Part shown: in pieces, positions 23,935-32,758 of the stretch
Layout: each line of letters opens with the position of its first letter
Numbering within the stretch: position 1 is the first letter of the stretch
NCBI RefSeq assembly: GCF_019130065.1
Contig: NZ_JAHSPG010000012.1
Span: forward strand, 300,825-364,824
Direction of reading: 5' to 3'
Length of the DNA stretch: 64,000 nucleotides
Origin: Pinibacter aurantiacus
Lineage (GTDB): Bacteria > Bacteroidota > Bacteroidia > Chitinophagales > Chitinophagaceae
Program-made: the position numbers and the translations under genes
The notes under the pieces: model-generated
Database searches by the model: none
The model's input: only the letters and a program-made list of their open reading frames with translations
Told to the model about the DNA's origin: nothing

Positions 23935-25590
23935 CTAAAGTCCCTGTATATACGCACTCAAATTCTCCCCCTTCTCCAAATTAAGTTTTTTGCGGAGGCG
24001 ATAGCGAGTCACCCGTAAGCTGTCGGAGGAAATGCCTAGAAGTGTGGCAATGTCTGAAGAATCAATGTTCATTTTAAGCAGAGCGAGCAGACGCAAATCG
24101 TTTGCAGTAAGATCATGGCAAATGCGCCTTACTCTTTCGAAGAAACTTTCATGTACTTGTTCGAAAATATTTCTGAATTCATCCCAGTGCTGATCCTGGT
24201 TAAAACTCATATCAATTCTTTGTATCAATTGCTGCAACTGCTTTTTCTGGTCGCGCTTATCATCTTTCACCATTTTTTCCAGTGAATCATGTAACTCTTC
24301 CAGCAACTGATTTTTCTGAATAATATGCAAAGTGTGAGCAGTCAACTCTTTCGCTTTCATCTCAAGGCTTTGTCGAAGCACATCTCCCTGCAGTTGCTTG
24401 TTTTGCAGGTCGATCTCCATTAGTTCACTGCGGGTCTTGAACATTTCCTGGTGCTGGTGACGCAACAAGATCTCATTCTTTATCTTCAATCGCTGCCGGC
24501 TGATGATCAGGATGCTCATCAACACAAGCAGCACCACTACAACAACAGCACAAATCGTTAATATAATGGTGTTGCGGTGTTCAATACGCAACTTTTCTAT
24601 TTCCGCATTTTTTTTACCAACCTCATTCAGCACCTGCAGAAACGCGACCTGCTTGTTGTTTTCTTTTGAGTAGATATCGAGCAACGACTTGCGACTAAGC
24701 TCGTGATAAATATAAGCACTATCATCGCGGCCCAACAAATGCCAAGCCTTCGCCATATCGCGATACGCTGCACTTAACTGATAACCTTCCTTCAGGCGAA
24801 CGGAATACTCGATGGCCTTTCTCGTTTGCACAAGCGAAGCCTGGTATCTTCCGGTCTTGCGCAAAATATCTCCAAGGTTGTTGAATATTTCAATAGAGCT
24901 AACCTGGTCATTTACCTTTTGATAAAGCTCCAATGCATTAGCGTAATAGTAACCTGAAGAATCGTACTGCTCAAGATCTTCGAAGATGCTGCCCATGTTT
25001 TCGTAAATACCGGCAATGCCCGTTTTGTCCATTGCATTGGTGTAGTGATTCAGTGCAAGACGCTGGAAATAGAAAGCACTGTCATACATCTGGCGCTTCT
25101 CATAGAGATGACCAATGTTGCCGTATGTAATGGCGAGTCCCGGATCTGAAGGATATTTTTTCAGTATTTCCAAAGCAAGATCAAATTGCTTGCGGGCATC
25201 ATCCATTTGCTTGTTATAATAATATAGTGTGCCTATATCATTTAGATTGGAAGCGTATAGCTTTTTGTCACCTTCATTCTTGAAAAGCTCGGCTGCCTGT
25301 AAGTGAAGATCAAGTGATTGCGAGTAATGACCGAGATGGTAGCATATCTGCCCCATCCTCTGTAGTGCAATAGCCGCGGCTGTTCTGTCTTTCTTTTCCA
25401 TCGCCTGGTTATAAGAGTTGCGAAGAAAAAGGAACATTGTATCCGGGCGGCCGCTTTCATGTATGTAAGCCTTGTTTAATTCACCGTCATACTCAAGTTG
25501 CGCAAACACGCTGCCCACGCTGAAGATCATCAGCATAAGGAAACAACAATGCAGTAAAATTGAATAACGTTTGGTATAAACCCTCTTCAT
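23935..25590 (-). CDS. TPR-containing membrane regulator with C-terminal HTH
   Basis: 551 residues. After a signal peptide (LLHCCFLMLMIFSVGSVFA) come about six tetratricopeptide repeats to residue 320 (for example YASNLNDIGTLYYYNKQMDD and GIAGIYENMGSIFEDLEQYD). A membrane helix TIILTICAVVVVVLLVLMSI lies near 330, followed by a coiled coil and a C-terminal HTH (TLLGISSDSLRVTRYRLRKK) of the LuxR-like type found in Bacteroidota TPR regulators. It lies 680 bp upstream of the TonB-phytase genes on the same strand, which makes it a candidate regulator of them. Its ligand and targets are unknown. Confidence 0.85.
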   Translation of the reverse strand: MKRVYTKRYSILLHCCFLMLMIFSVGSVFAQLEYDGELNKAYIHESGRPDTMFLFLRNSYNQAMEKKDRTAAAIALQRMGQICYHLGHYSQSLDLHLQAAELFKNEGDKKLYASNLNDIGTLYYYNKQMDDARKQFDLALEILKKYPSDPGLAITYGNIGHLYEKRQMYDSAFYFQRLALNHYTNAMDKTGIAGIYENMGSIFEDLEQYDSSGYYYANALELYQKVNDQVSSIEIFNNLGDILRKTGRYQASLVQTRKAIEYSVRLKEGYQLSAAYRDMAKAWHLLGRDDSAYIYHELSRKSLLDIYSKENNKQVAFLQVLNEVGKKNAEIEKLRIEHRNTIILTICAVVVVVLLVLMSILIISRQRLKIKNEILLRHQHQEMFKTRSELMEIDLQNKQLQGDVLRQSLEMKAKELTAHTLHIIQKNQLLEELHDSLEKMVKDDKRDQKKQLQQLIQRIDMSFNQDQHWDEFRNIFEQVHESFFERVRRICHDLTANDLRLLALLKMNIDSSDIATLLGISSDSLRVTRYRLRKKLNLEKGENLSAYIQGL

Positions 25591-25658
25591 ACAGTTTTCC
25601 GTTGCAGCGGCAAAGAAAAGGGTTCAATGTTAAGTAATTGTAAAGTCGTGGTGTTCCC

Positions 25659-25790
25659 AATTAAGAATTAGGAATTAGGAATTAAGAATTCTTTGCGTGT
25701 AACGGGTTTTCAGATCGCACACTTTTTTCTGTTTGCAAGACCTAATCTACTGCTTCACCAAAACAATTCTTAATTCCTAATTCTTAATTA
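25659..25790. repeat. Inverted AATTAGG/ATTCTTA heptamer array
   Basis: Left arm 25659-25691 (AATTAAGAATTAGGAATTAG) and right arm 25765-25790 (ATTCTTAATTCCTAATTC) flank a 73-base spacer that starts CTTTGCGTGTAACGGGTT, similar to the inner sequence of the array at 17875. It fills the gap between the TPR regulator and CHAD genes and abuts the CHAD stop. Confidence 0.7.
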
Positions 25791-26606
25791 CTTCTGCGTG
25801 GCGGCTTGCAGATTAATATGATTCAACCTATTCTGGATCTGTTTCTTCAATTTCCGTTTTTGTTGAAAAAGATTGTATTTGAAATTCTCCATTGCAGCAG
25901 AGCCATTCTGTATTGGCTGTTCTATGCGGGTACCTACATGCAGTATATCCAGGAACACCCTGGTATCCTGGAAGTCGCCAAGCATTTCTGTGAGTGATTT
26001 TATTTTGTCCTGCGTGCGCAGTGCAATGGGCATGGCGGAGGTGGCATTCTTCTCAATATGGGGCCATGTATAGGTAAAGTCTTTCAAAATTTTTCTTACA
26101 CTGTGCAATGCATTGTCAGAAAAGTCGATGCTTCCCTGCGATTGCATTTCTGATAATTTTTTGCGGGCAAATTTCTTCACCGTTTTTTCGTCAACAGCTG
26201 TGGTGATATGTTTCAGGATCTTCTTCCTTTTTATAACCTTCCTGCCCTGCGCATACTTGTTCGCTTTCTCCTTCCAGCCATCCTCATCAAAATTTAATTG
26301 CGTCAGCGTAGCGAGTACAATGGCATCGTTGGGGTTGGAAGCTTCTTTAGATATTTTATCGCGCAACAATTGAATATTGCGGATCATACCCACGCTATTG
26401 TAAAGATCCTTCAGGCGGCGGGGCAATCTTATTTTTTCCTGGTGATCATTTTCATTAAGCAGCCTGAATGTAGCCCTTATCTTTTTTACCTGCAATCTCA
26501 ACTCATGAATATCTTCCATGTCAAACTTGTCCGCAAGTTTACCTTGCAGCCTGTTGATCTTCTCACACCTTTTTTCAATTGAATCTTCTATAGTATTCTT
26601 TTTCAT
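25788..26606 (-). CDS. CHAD domain protein
   Basis: 272 residues, almost entirely a CHAD domain (conserved histidine alpha-helical domain), a basic helical fold that binds inorganic polyphosphate in characterised cases. Features are the first helix motif MEDIHELRLQVKKIRATFRL with conserved His and basic residues, the lysine-rich RKVIKRKKILKH stretch, and the second half LHSVRKILKDFTYTWPHIEK repeating the His/Arg/Lys pattern, followed by LTEMLGDFQDTRVFLDIL. There is no CYTH phosphatase domain attached. It stands alone on the minus strand near a phytase locus; both relate to phosphate, but a functional link is not shown. Confidence 0.88.
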   Translation of the reverse strand: MKKNTIEDSIEKRCEKINRLQGKLADKFDMEDIHELRLQVKKIRATFRLLNENDHQEKIRLPRRLKDLYNSVGMIRNIQLLRDKISKEASNPNDAIVLATLTQLNFDEDGWKEKANKYAQGRKVIKRKKILKHITTAVDEKTVKKFARKKLSEMQSQGSIDFSDNALHSVRKILKDFTYTWPHIEKNATSAMPIALRTQDKIKSLTEMLGDFQDTRVFLDILHVGTRIEQPIQNGSAAMENFKYNLFQQKRKLKKQIQNRLNHINLQAATQK

Positions 26607-26664
26607 CCAGGGACTGTGCTAATGATATTACAAACAAAACCCGTTTCTGTTCGGCAACCGTTTA

Positions 26665-26821
26665 AACCGCAAAGGGCACAAAGGTTGCGCAAAGAAAATG
26701 AGTTTTAAAATCATCACTTTAAAGTTACTGAAGAAAACTTGTTTTAGTTATCCTGCCTTCTATTCTTCTATTTATACAGTTCCTTCGTTTACTTTGCGCA
26801 ACCTTTGCGCCCTTTGCGGTT
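26665..26821. repeat. 30-bp inverted repeat AACCGCAAAGGG
   Basis: The 30-base arm at 26665-26694 and the reverse complement of 26792-26821 match at 29 of 30 positions (core GCAAAGG...TTGCGCAAAG). The right arm overlaps the stop codon of the luciferase-like gene. This is a bidirectional hairpin candidate between the CHAD and LLM genes. Confidence 0.75.
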
Positions 26822-27857
26822 AACTTTCTCCGAGTGCCTTCTTTACTGCCGGCGCAACCACCGTTCCAAACAACTCGATCGACTTCATTACCTGGGCATG
26901 TGGCATAGTGCCAACGGTCATTTGTATGAGGAAGCGATCCATTTTGAAAATTTCATGTTCATACAAAATTTTATCAATCACTTGTTGCGGGCTTCCCAAC
27001 ACCAGCGCTCCTTCCGGCGAACGCATATAGTCATATTGCTCCCTTGTCATTCCCTGCCAGCCACGTTCACGGCCAATCTTCGACATCAAATAAGCGTAGG
27101 AAGGATAAAATTCATCGGCTGCCTGCTGGGAGGTTTCAGCAACATAACCATGCTGATTGATGCAAACTTTCAGCTTCGCCGCATCCTGGTTTGCTTTCGC
27201 ACCGGTCTTTCTGTACAAGTCAACAAGCGGACCAAAATGATGTGGTGCGCCGCCAATGATTGCAACCGCCAAAGGCAATCCAAGCGTAGCTGCCCGCACC
27301 ACAGATGCAGGTGTTCCACCCACTGCTATCCAAACGGGAAGTTGCTCATGATAAGGTCTGGGGTACACTCCAAGATTATTGATCGCCGCGCGATGCTTGC
27401 CCTTCCATGATACTTTTTCACTTTTGTTTATTGCCAAAAGCAATTCAAGTTTTTCCGTAAACAATTCATCATAATCTTCAAGATCGTAACCGAAGAGAGG
27501 AAACGATTCGATAAACGAACCGCGCCCGGCCATGATCTCGGCCCTGCCTTTTGACAACAGATCAACCGTCGCAAATTCCTGGAACACGCGAACGGGATCG
27601 TCTGAACTGAGGACTGTCACAGCGCTGGAAAGCTTTATCCTTTCTGTTCTTGCGGCGGCGGCCGCTAAAACAGTTGCGGGTGATGATACCAAAAAATCCG
27701 GGCGATGATGTTCTCCTATTGCGAATACATCGAGTCCCACTTGCTCAGTCAATTCTACTTCTTCCATCAGGTCCTTCATTCGCTGATATGGTTCTCTCAC
27801 TTTTCCTGTCGCCAGATCCGGTGTGTTTTCTACAAATGTGCAAAGGCCCAGTTCCAT
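26820..27857 (-). CDS. LLM class flavin-dependent oxidoreductase
   Basis: 345 residues with a bacterial-luciferase-like TIM barrel. It begins [14 protein letters not shown] and shows [55 protein letters not shown] and [20 protein letters not shown], the family pattern for FMN binding. The C-terminal part has [20 protein letters not shown]. Such enzymes use reduced FMN and oxygen to oxidise organic substrates; specificity cannot be read. There is no signal peptide and no flavin reductase beside it. It is a single gene flanked by repeat-rich gaps. Confidence 0.9.
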   Translation of the reverse strand: MELGLCTFVENTPDLATGKVREPYQRMKDLMEEVELTEQVGLDVFAIGEHHRPDFLVSSPATVLAAAAARTERIKLSSAVTVLSSDDPVRVFQEFATVDLLSKGRAEIMAGRGSFIESFPLFGYDLEDYDELFTEKLELLLAINKSEKVSWKGKHRAAINNLGVYPRPYHEQLPVWIAVGGTPASVVRAATLGLPLAVAIIGGAPHHFGPLVDLYRKTGAKANQDAAKLKVCINQHGYVAETSQQAADEFYPSYAYLMSKIGRERGWQGMTREQYDYMRSPEGALVLGSPQQVIDKILYEHEIFKMDRFLIQMTVGTMPHAQVMKSIELFGTVVAPAVKKALGES

Positions 27858-28032
27858 CGTGTATCGTTTTATCTGTTACTAATGAGTTCTGTTTCGAAGG
27901 TCAAACTTAAAACAATTGTTGAATAGAATTACTACGGTAGTTCCTGTCAAACTTTGGAGCCGAGCAGGGGAATAAGAATCAGACATCGTTGCGTCGCACA
28001 CTTGTACAGTATATCTATATTGAGCAATGCAG

Positions 28033-28378
28033 CCATCAGTAGAGACGCGTTGACCGCGTATCTCGCGCGCCTAAAACACAGTAGCACAAATGCGAGGACC
28101 CGACATTTGTTGTAGTATATTTCGGGTGTTACAGAGACGCATACAATGCGTCTCTACGGGATGGCTGATTTTCTAATTCCTAACGCAAGCTCTGTGAGGC
28201 TTGCAGCCTCGCAGCACCATTCTGTTGCCTTTGGCAACTATAAGCTGAAATGCTGATCTAATTTGGCGGCACGCGGGTGCTGCAGGAGACGCGGGAGTGC
28301 CGGCGTCTCTACGGGGCGGCCGATTTTCTAATTCCTAATTTCTAATTCCTAATTTCTAATTCCTAATTCCTAATTATC
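28033..28378. repeat. Cluster of palindromic repeats in 505-bp gap
   Basis: GTAGAGACGC/GCGTCTCTAC-type palindromes lie at about 28039-28064, 28133-28156 and 28285-28312. The block GTCTCTACGGG...GATTTTCTAATTCC occurs at 28150-28183 and again at 28303-28337. GTGAGGCTTGCAGCCTCGCA (28194-28213) and TTGCCTTTGGCAA (28224-28236) are further palindromes, and CTAATTC heptamers end the gap at the ABC transporter stop. No gene is seen in 27858-28362. Confidence 0.6.
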
Positions 28379-30117
28379 CTGCGTTCTCCCACCTGCTGCC
28401 TCCACATTGCATAATACAATCCTTTCTGCAACAGCAATTCGTCATGCGTGCCCACTTCCACCACTTTGCCTTTTTCAAGCACATAAATAACGTCTGCATG
28501 CATGATGGTGGAAAGACGATGCGCAATCAAAATGGTGATCTGCTCGCGTGTAGCGGAAATTTCCCGGATGGTGTTCGAAATATCTTCTTCCGTTAAAGAA
28601 TCAAGAGCAGAAGTGGCTTCATCAAAGATCAGCAACCGCGGATTGCGCAACAATGCACGCGCAATGGAAATTCTTTGTTTTTCACCGCCAGACAGTTTCA
28701 TGCCGCCTTCACCCAGAATCGTATCTATGCCATGCGAAGATCGCTTGAGCAATTGTGTGGCCGATGCTTTATGTAAAGCTTCCAGGATATCATCATCCGT
28801 TGCATCTGGATTTACCATTTTCAAATTGTCTTTTATGCTACCTGCAAACAGTTGTGTGTCCTGTGTTACAAAGCCGATCTGCCTGCGCAAAGCATTGTAC
28901 CGGATTTCATTGGACGACTCGTTGTTGAAGTAGATATTGCCGCTGATTGGTCTGTATAACCCAACGAGCAATTTCACCAATGTTGACTTTCCCGAACCCG
29001 ACGGCCCAACAAACGCAATAGTTTGCCCTGTTCGCACATCGAATGAAATATCATCTATCGCGTTGTAGTTTGCAGTTTTGTGACGAAACACTACTTCTTC
29101 AAATCGCAGATCCTGCAAGTCTCCTATCTCCACGGGATTCTCCGGACGTTGTTCTACTGTTTTATGCATCAACAAGTCAAAGCTGTTAATAGAAGCTTCT
29201 ACTTCACGATACTGGAGAATAATGTTTCCCAAATCCTGCAACGGTCCGAATATAGTGGTAGAGATGAATTGCATCGCGATCAATTCACCCGTGCTTAGCA
29301 CTTTTCTAAAAATGAGCCAGAGCAAAATGAACAATATAGATTGGCGCAAGAGATTAAGCGTAGTTCCCTGCATGAATGAAAGCGAACGAACTTTTTTCAC
29401 CTTCACCATTTCGAGGTCAAATATTTTTTGTGTCTGCACACGTAACCTTCTTATTTCAGGAAAAGTAAGACCAAGGCTTTTTACCAGTTCTATGTTGCGC
29501 AGACTTTCCGTGATTACTCCTGCCATGCTGTTCGTCTCACGATTGATCGAACGTTGAACGGTTTTTATCTTTTTAGAAAGCAATCCCGTTAGCGAGCCAA
29601 GCACCAATATGCCGATAACAAATACAGGAATTAGCATCCAGTTTTTGGTAACGCTGTACCAGATAAGAAATCCAATTCCTACGATGGAAGAAAACAATAT
29701 ATTGATAAAGGAAGTAACAAATCGCTCGGTGTCCGTTTTTACCTTCTGCAAAACAGATAATGTTTCACCACTTCTGCTTTCTTCGAACTCCTGGAAAGAT
29801 AATCGTAAGGTTTGCCGAAGGCCATCATTAAATATTTGCATGCCAAATCGTGCCACCGCTAGCCTCGTAGTGTATTCCTGGAAAGCCTTTGCCAATCTTG
29901 CCAGTAAGGCAATGGCAACCGCGAGCACCAGCCAGAACAACACGCCTCGTACCAATTCATTTTCCGGCTTTTGAGTTTTGTTGTTGGCGTAATTGTCGAT
30001 GATCTTACCAAAGATCACCGGATCAATCAAGCTAAGTAATTGCGCTACTGCAGCCAATATCAATGAAACAAAAATGAGCGTTCGGTGTGGCTGAAGATAT
30101 TTCCATAAAATTCGCAT
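28363..30117 (-). CDS. ABC transporter, fused permease and ATPase (exporter type)
   Basis: 584 residues, a half-transporter of the MsbA/LmrA exporter class. Six membrane helices occupy about 1-310, starting LIFVSLILAAVAQLLSL. The ATPase domain has Walker A FVGPSGSGKSTLVKLL, the Q loop VTQDTQLFAG, the signature KLSGGEKQRISIARALL, Walker B LLIFDEATSALD and the H-loop AHRLSTIMHADV. It should work as a homodimer in the inner membrane and export a lipid, peptide or drug. No membrane-fusion or substrate gene lies next to it, so the cargo is unknown. The stop lies within a CTAATTC repeat. Confidence 0.94.
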   Translation of the reverse strand: MRILWKYLQPHRTLIFVSLILAAVAQLLSLIDPVIFGKIIDNYANNKTQKPENELVRGVLFWLVLAVAIALLARLAKAFQEYTTRLAVARFGMQIFNDGLRQTLRLSFQEFEESRSGETLSVLQKVKTDTERFVTSFINILFSSIVGIGFLIWYSVTKNWMLIPVFVIGILVLGSLTGLLSKKIKTVQRSINRETNSMAGVITESLRNIELVKSLGLTFPEIRRLRVQTQKIFDLEMVKVKKVRSLSFMQGTTLNLLRQSILFILLWLIFRKVLSTGELIAMQFISTTIFGPLQDLGNIILQYREVEASINSFDLLMHKTVEQRPENPVEIGDLQDLRFEEVVFRHKTANYNAIDDISFDVRTGQTIAFVGPSGSGKSTLVKLLVGLYRPISGNIYFNNESSNEIRYNALRRQIGFVTQDTQLFAGSIKDNLKMVNPDATDDDILEALHKASATQLLKRSSHGIDTILGEGGMKLSGGEKQRISIARALLRNPRLLIFDEATSALDSLTEEDISNTIREISATREQITILIAHRLSTIMHADVIYVLEKGKVVEVGTHDELLLQKGLYYAMWRQQVGERRIIRN

Positions 30118-30201
30118 AGACTAAAAATAACAAAAACCAGTCCACTCGGTTTGAATATTTTGTTTTTTGGGCAGTTGCTGTGGTGTATGCTCTCTAATAC
30201 T

Positions 30202-30282
30202 TACCACTAAGACACTAAGGCCACTAAGCCTCACTAAGAGAGCCCTTAGTGCAACTTAGTGGCCTTAGTATCTTAGTGGTAA
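30202..30282. repeat. Inverted CACTAAG array plus AAAAGTAA tract
   Basis: Left arm 30202-30240 (TTACCACTAAGACACTAAGG) and right arm 30245-30281 (TTAGTGGCCTTAGTATC...) form an almost perfect long hairpin with a 4-base loop. An AAAAAGTAAAAC / TTTTTACTTTTT pair follows at 30345-30400. These lie between divergent ABC transporter and antiporter genes. Confidence 0.75.
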
Positions 30283-30412
30283 ATGAGCGGGCTTAACTTA
30301 TAAGAATCTTCGTTCCTTTTTCAAAATAGACCTATACTTGCATTACAAAAAGTAAAACAATCAAGCATCTCTTTTTACTTTTTATTTTTGTTTTTTTACT
30401 TAGCTCAACACC

Positions 30413-31684
30413 ATGGAGAATTATACAATTGTAATCTTTATAATGGCGATCATGATCGGACTCTCTGCTTTTGCAGATAAGATCAAGCTGCCCTATCCTA
30501 TTCTTTTGATCAGCGCCGGCATTGCAATTGGCTTTATTCCCGACTTGCCCAATATTGAACTCAATCCCGAAGTTGTTTTTTTGATTTTCCTTCCGCCGCT
30601 TTTATACGATGCCGCATTTAATATTTCGTTTAAAGAATTCAGAACGCATATCAATACCATTGGGTCTCTTGCAACAGGGTTGGTATTTATCACAGCCACA
30701 GGTATTGCTGTGATCACGCACTATCTGATTCCTGGGATGAGCTGGCCATTGTCGTTTGTGCTTGGCGCCATCCTTTCTGCAACAGATGCAGTGGCCGCAA
30801 TTAGTATTACCAAGGGTTTGGGGCTCTCTCACAAAACGGTTACGATACTGGAAGGCGAAAGCCTGGTGAATGATGCTTCTGCATTGGTGGCCTATCAACT
30901 TGCGGTGGCAGCGGTCACAGGAACTGCGTTTGTAATATGGAAAGCATCATTACAGTTTGTTATCCTGATGGGCGGCGGTATTTTGATTGGATTTGCAATG
31001 GGCAAATTACTGGCCTTTATTTTGCAACGGGTAAAAGACGATGCGCTTGTTACAATCGCCTTCATGTTGCTGATGCCCTTTGTGACCTACCTTTTGGCTG
31101 AAACGCTGCATGTGTCGGGCGTTATGGCAGTTGTTATTTTGGGATTGAGCATTGCAAGATTCAGCAATAAAATTTTCCCCGATCAATTGAAGCAGCAATC
31201 TAAAAACATCTGGGACATTATCATCTTTCTTTTGAATGGACTGATCTTCATTCTTATCGGCCTCGAGTTTCCGTATGTTGTGCGAGGCATCGAGCGTCAT
31301 CTGATCTTTCCTTATGTATGCTATGCCATCGTGATAACCATTGTTACGCTTGGCATTCGCATGACGAGGGTTTACCTGCAACGTGTAAATCTGCAGCGCG
31401 CCTTTCGAAATCCGCGGGCAAGAATTTCTGAGGATGCATTGCTGGATGTGCCAACGAGCATTATTATCAGCTGGGCCGGCATGAGGGGTATTGTGTCACT
31501 GGCCATTGCTATTGGCTTGCCCACAACGCTGCAAAACGGAGAACCATTTCCACAGCGGAGCGCTATTATATTCATTTCTGTTTTAGTAGTGTTGTTTACT
31601 TTGATTGGGCAAGGTTTGACGCTGCCTTGGATCGTGAAAAAATTGCGAAAAAGAGCAGCAACTAGTTCACCACTAAGACACTAA
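30413..31684 (+). CDS. Na+/H+ antiporter, CPA1 family
   Basis: 423 residues with about 12 membrane segments. CPA1 signatures are FLPPLLYDAAFNIS, ILSATDAVAAISITKGLG (the ion-binding TD/N region), LEGESLVNDASALVAYQL (the conserved ND pair) and ISWAGMRGIVSLAIAIGLP. It exchanges cytoplasmic Na+ for H+ at the inner membrane. The protein ends KKLRKRAATSSPLRH, and the last five residues and stop are coded by a CACTAAG repeat unit starting at 31669, so the original C-terminus may have been longer and cytoplasmic. There is no regulatory TrkA domain. It stands alone, divergent from the ABC transporter. Confidence 0.92.
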   Translation: MENYTIVIFIMAIMIGLSAFADKIKLPYPILLISAGIAIGFIPDLPNIELNPEVVFLIFLPPLLYDAAFNISFKEFRTHINTIGSLATGLVFITATGIAVITHYLIPGMSWPLSFVLGAILSATDAVAAISITKGLGLSHKTVTILEGESLVNDASALVAYQLAVAAVTGTAFVIWKASLQFVILMGGGILIGFAMGKLLAFILQRVKDDALVTIAFMLLMPFVTYLLAETLHVSGVMAVVILGLSIARFSNKIFPDQLKQQSKNIWDIIIFLLNGLIFILIGLEFPYVVRGIERHLIFPYVCYAIVITIVTLGIRMTRVYLQRVNLQRAFRNPRARISEDALLDVPTSIIISWAGMRGIVSLAIAIGLPTTLQNGEPFPQRSAIIFISVLVVLFTLIGQGLTLPWIVKKLRKRAATSSPLRH

Positions 31685-31843
31685 GGGCACTGAGCTGCAC
31701 TGAGAGTTTTTTTACCGCAAAGTACACAGAGGAAAGAAAGCGCAAAGGAAACGAAGGAGTGTTTTAAAATCCTTTGTTTCCTTTGCGCTCTTGCAACTTG
31801 CGATATATTTTGCTGTAACTTCTTTGCGCCTTTGCGGTAAAAA
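31667..31843. repeat. CACTAAG unit followed by inverted CGCAAAGG arms
   Basis: CACCACTAAGACACTAAGGG (from 31669) contains the antiporter stop codon. It is followed by TTACCGCAAAG...GCGCAAAGGAAAC (31711-31754) and the mirrored GTTTCCTTTGCGC...CTTTGCGGTAA (31777-31843). The gap separates the convergent antiporter and ThuA genes. Confidence 0.65.
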
Positions 31844-31857
31844 CAAAACTCAGCGTC

Positions 31858-32628
31858 TCAACGTGTATGCGTACTTGCCCAAAAGATCGCGTTTCGAAAC
31901 AACGTTGTGTAAGCCGGATTATCAAATAACTCCGGCGCATGTCCCATAAAAATGTAAATATTTTTCGCCGCATATTTCGGGTTCGTCCAAACAACAGGAT
32001 GATCGCCCATTTTAGTATCCGTTTCAGGCGTGTATGTCGATTCATCTACACTTGCCAGCACTTTCACGTTACTGCGAGGACTTTTATCGTAGGTGTACCA
32101 TTCCTCTTTATTGATCACAAATTCCTTAGGTAATCCTTTCATGCATGGATGTCTGGCGTCTTCCACTTTTACTTTTCCATCGGCAAAATCAGGTATGTAA
32201 TTCTTAAACTTAGTACCTCCCATAAAATCTGAAAACCATTGCCACATCGGATATCCATCAAACTCACCTAACAAAGTTGCATGATGAAAACCTATCCAGC
32301 CGCCTTTTCCCTGCTCAATGTATTTTATAAAAGCCTGCTCTGCATTTTTTGTCCATGCGTAAGGTGGGTAATCCAGTTGTATGAAGAGTTGATAACGACT
32401 TAGGAATTCATCATCAATGGAATCTGTCTTATTGATGTAGTCTATTGCAAAGTTGCTGTCAGTAGCAAGTTTGTCGAGCCAAATTCTTGCAGCTTTAGAA
32501 TAAGCAATATGGTGCCCTCCGTTTTCATACAATGCAATCACATGAAATCTTTTAGGGCTGTTGTTTTGAGCATGCAGTTTGCCGAAGGCCAGTGTGAAAA
32601 ATAAAATGAGAAGAGAAGTTTTGTTCAT
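31858..32628 (-). CDS. ThuA-domain protein, secreted
   Basis: 256 residues with a signal peptide (LLILFFTLAFGKLHAQ). The ThuA fold is indicated by KRFHVIALYENGGHHIAYSK, YQLFIQLDYPPYAWTKNAEQ, KGGWIGFHHATLLGEFDGYP and the C-terminal KNIYIFMGHAPELFDNPAYT. These enzymes or binding proteins are linked to sugar metabolism but their reaction is not settled. It differs clearly in sequence from the copy at 10040-10783 and has no sugar-locus neighbours. It converges on the antiporter gene. Confidence 0.87.
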   Translation of the reverse strand: MNKTSLLILFFTLAFGKLHAQNNSPKRFHVIALYENGGHHIAYSKAARIWLDKLATDSNFAIDYINKTDSIDDEFLSRYQLFIQLDYPPYAWTKNAEQAFIKYIEQGKGGWIGFHHATLLGEFDGYPMWQWFSDFMGGTKFKNYIPDFADGKVKVEDARHPCMKGLPKEFVINKEEWYTYDKSPRSNVKVLASVDESTYTPETDTKMGDHPVVWTNPKYAAKNIYIFMGHAPELFDNPAYTTLFRNAIFWASTHTR

Positions 32629-32758
32629 GAGGTCATCAGGTTATTATCGAATAAAAATATCAATCTTTCTTTAAATCGTTGAAAATAAGAGTTGAATTGA
32701 AAGTATTATCAAACTGAGTACAATCCTGGCGATAATATATCCAATCAACAAGTCGAAC

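Noticed and set aside
28194..28260. tRNA-like cloverleaf
   Set aside because: Short palindromes are present, but no acceptor stem, T-loop or anticodon arrangement fits.
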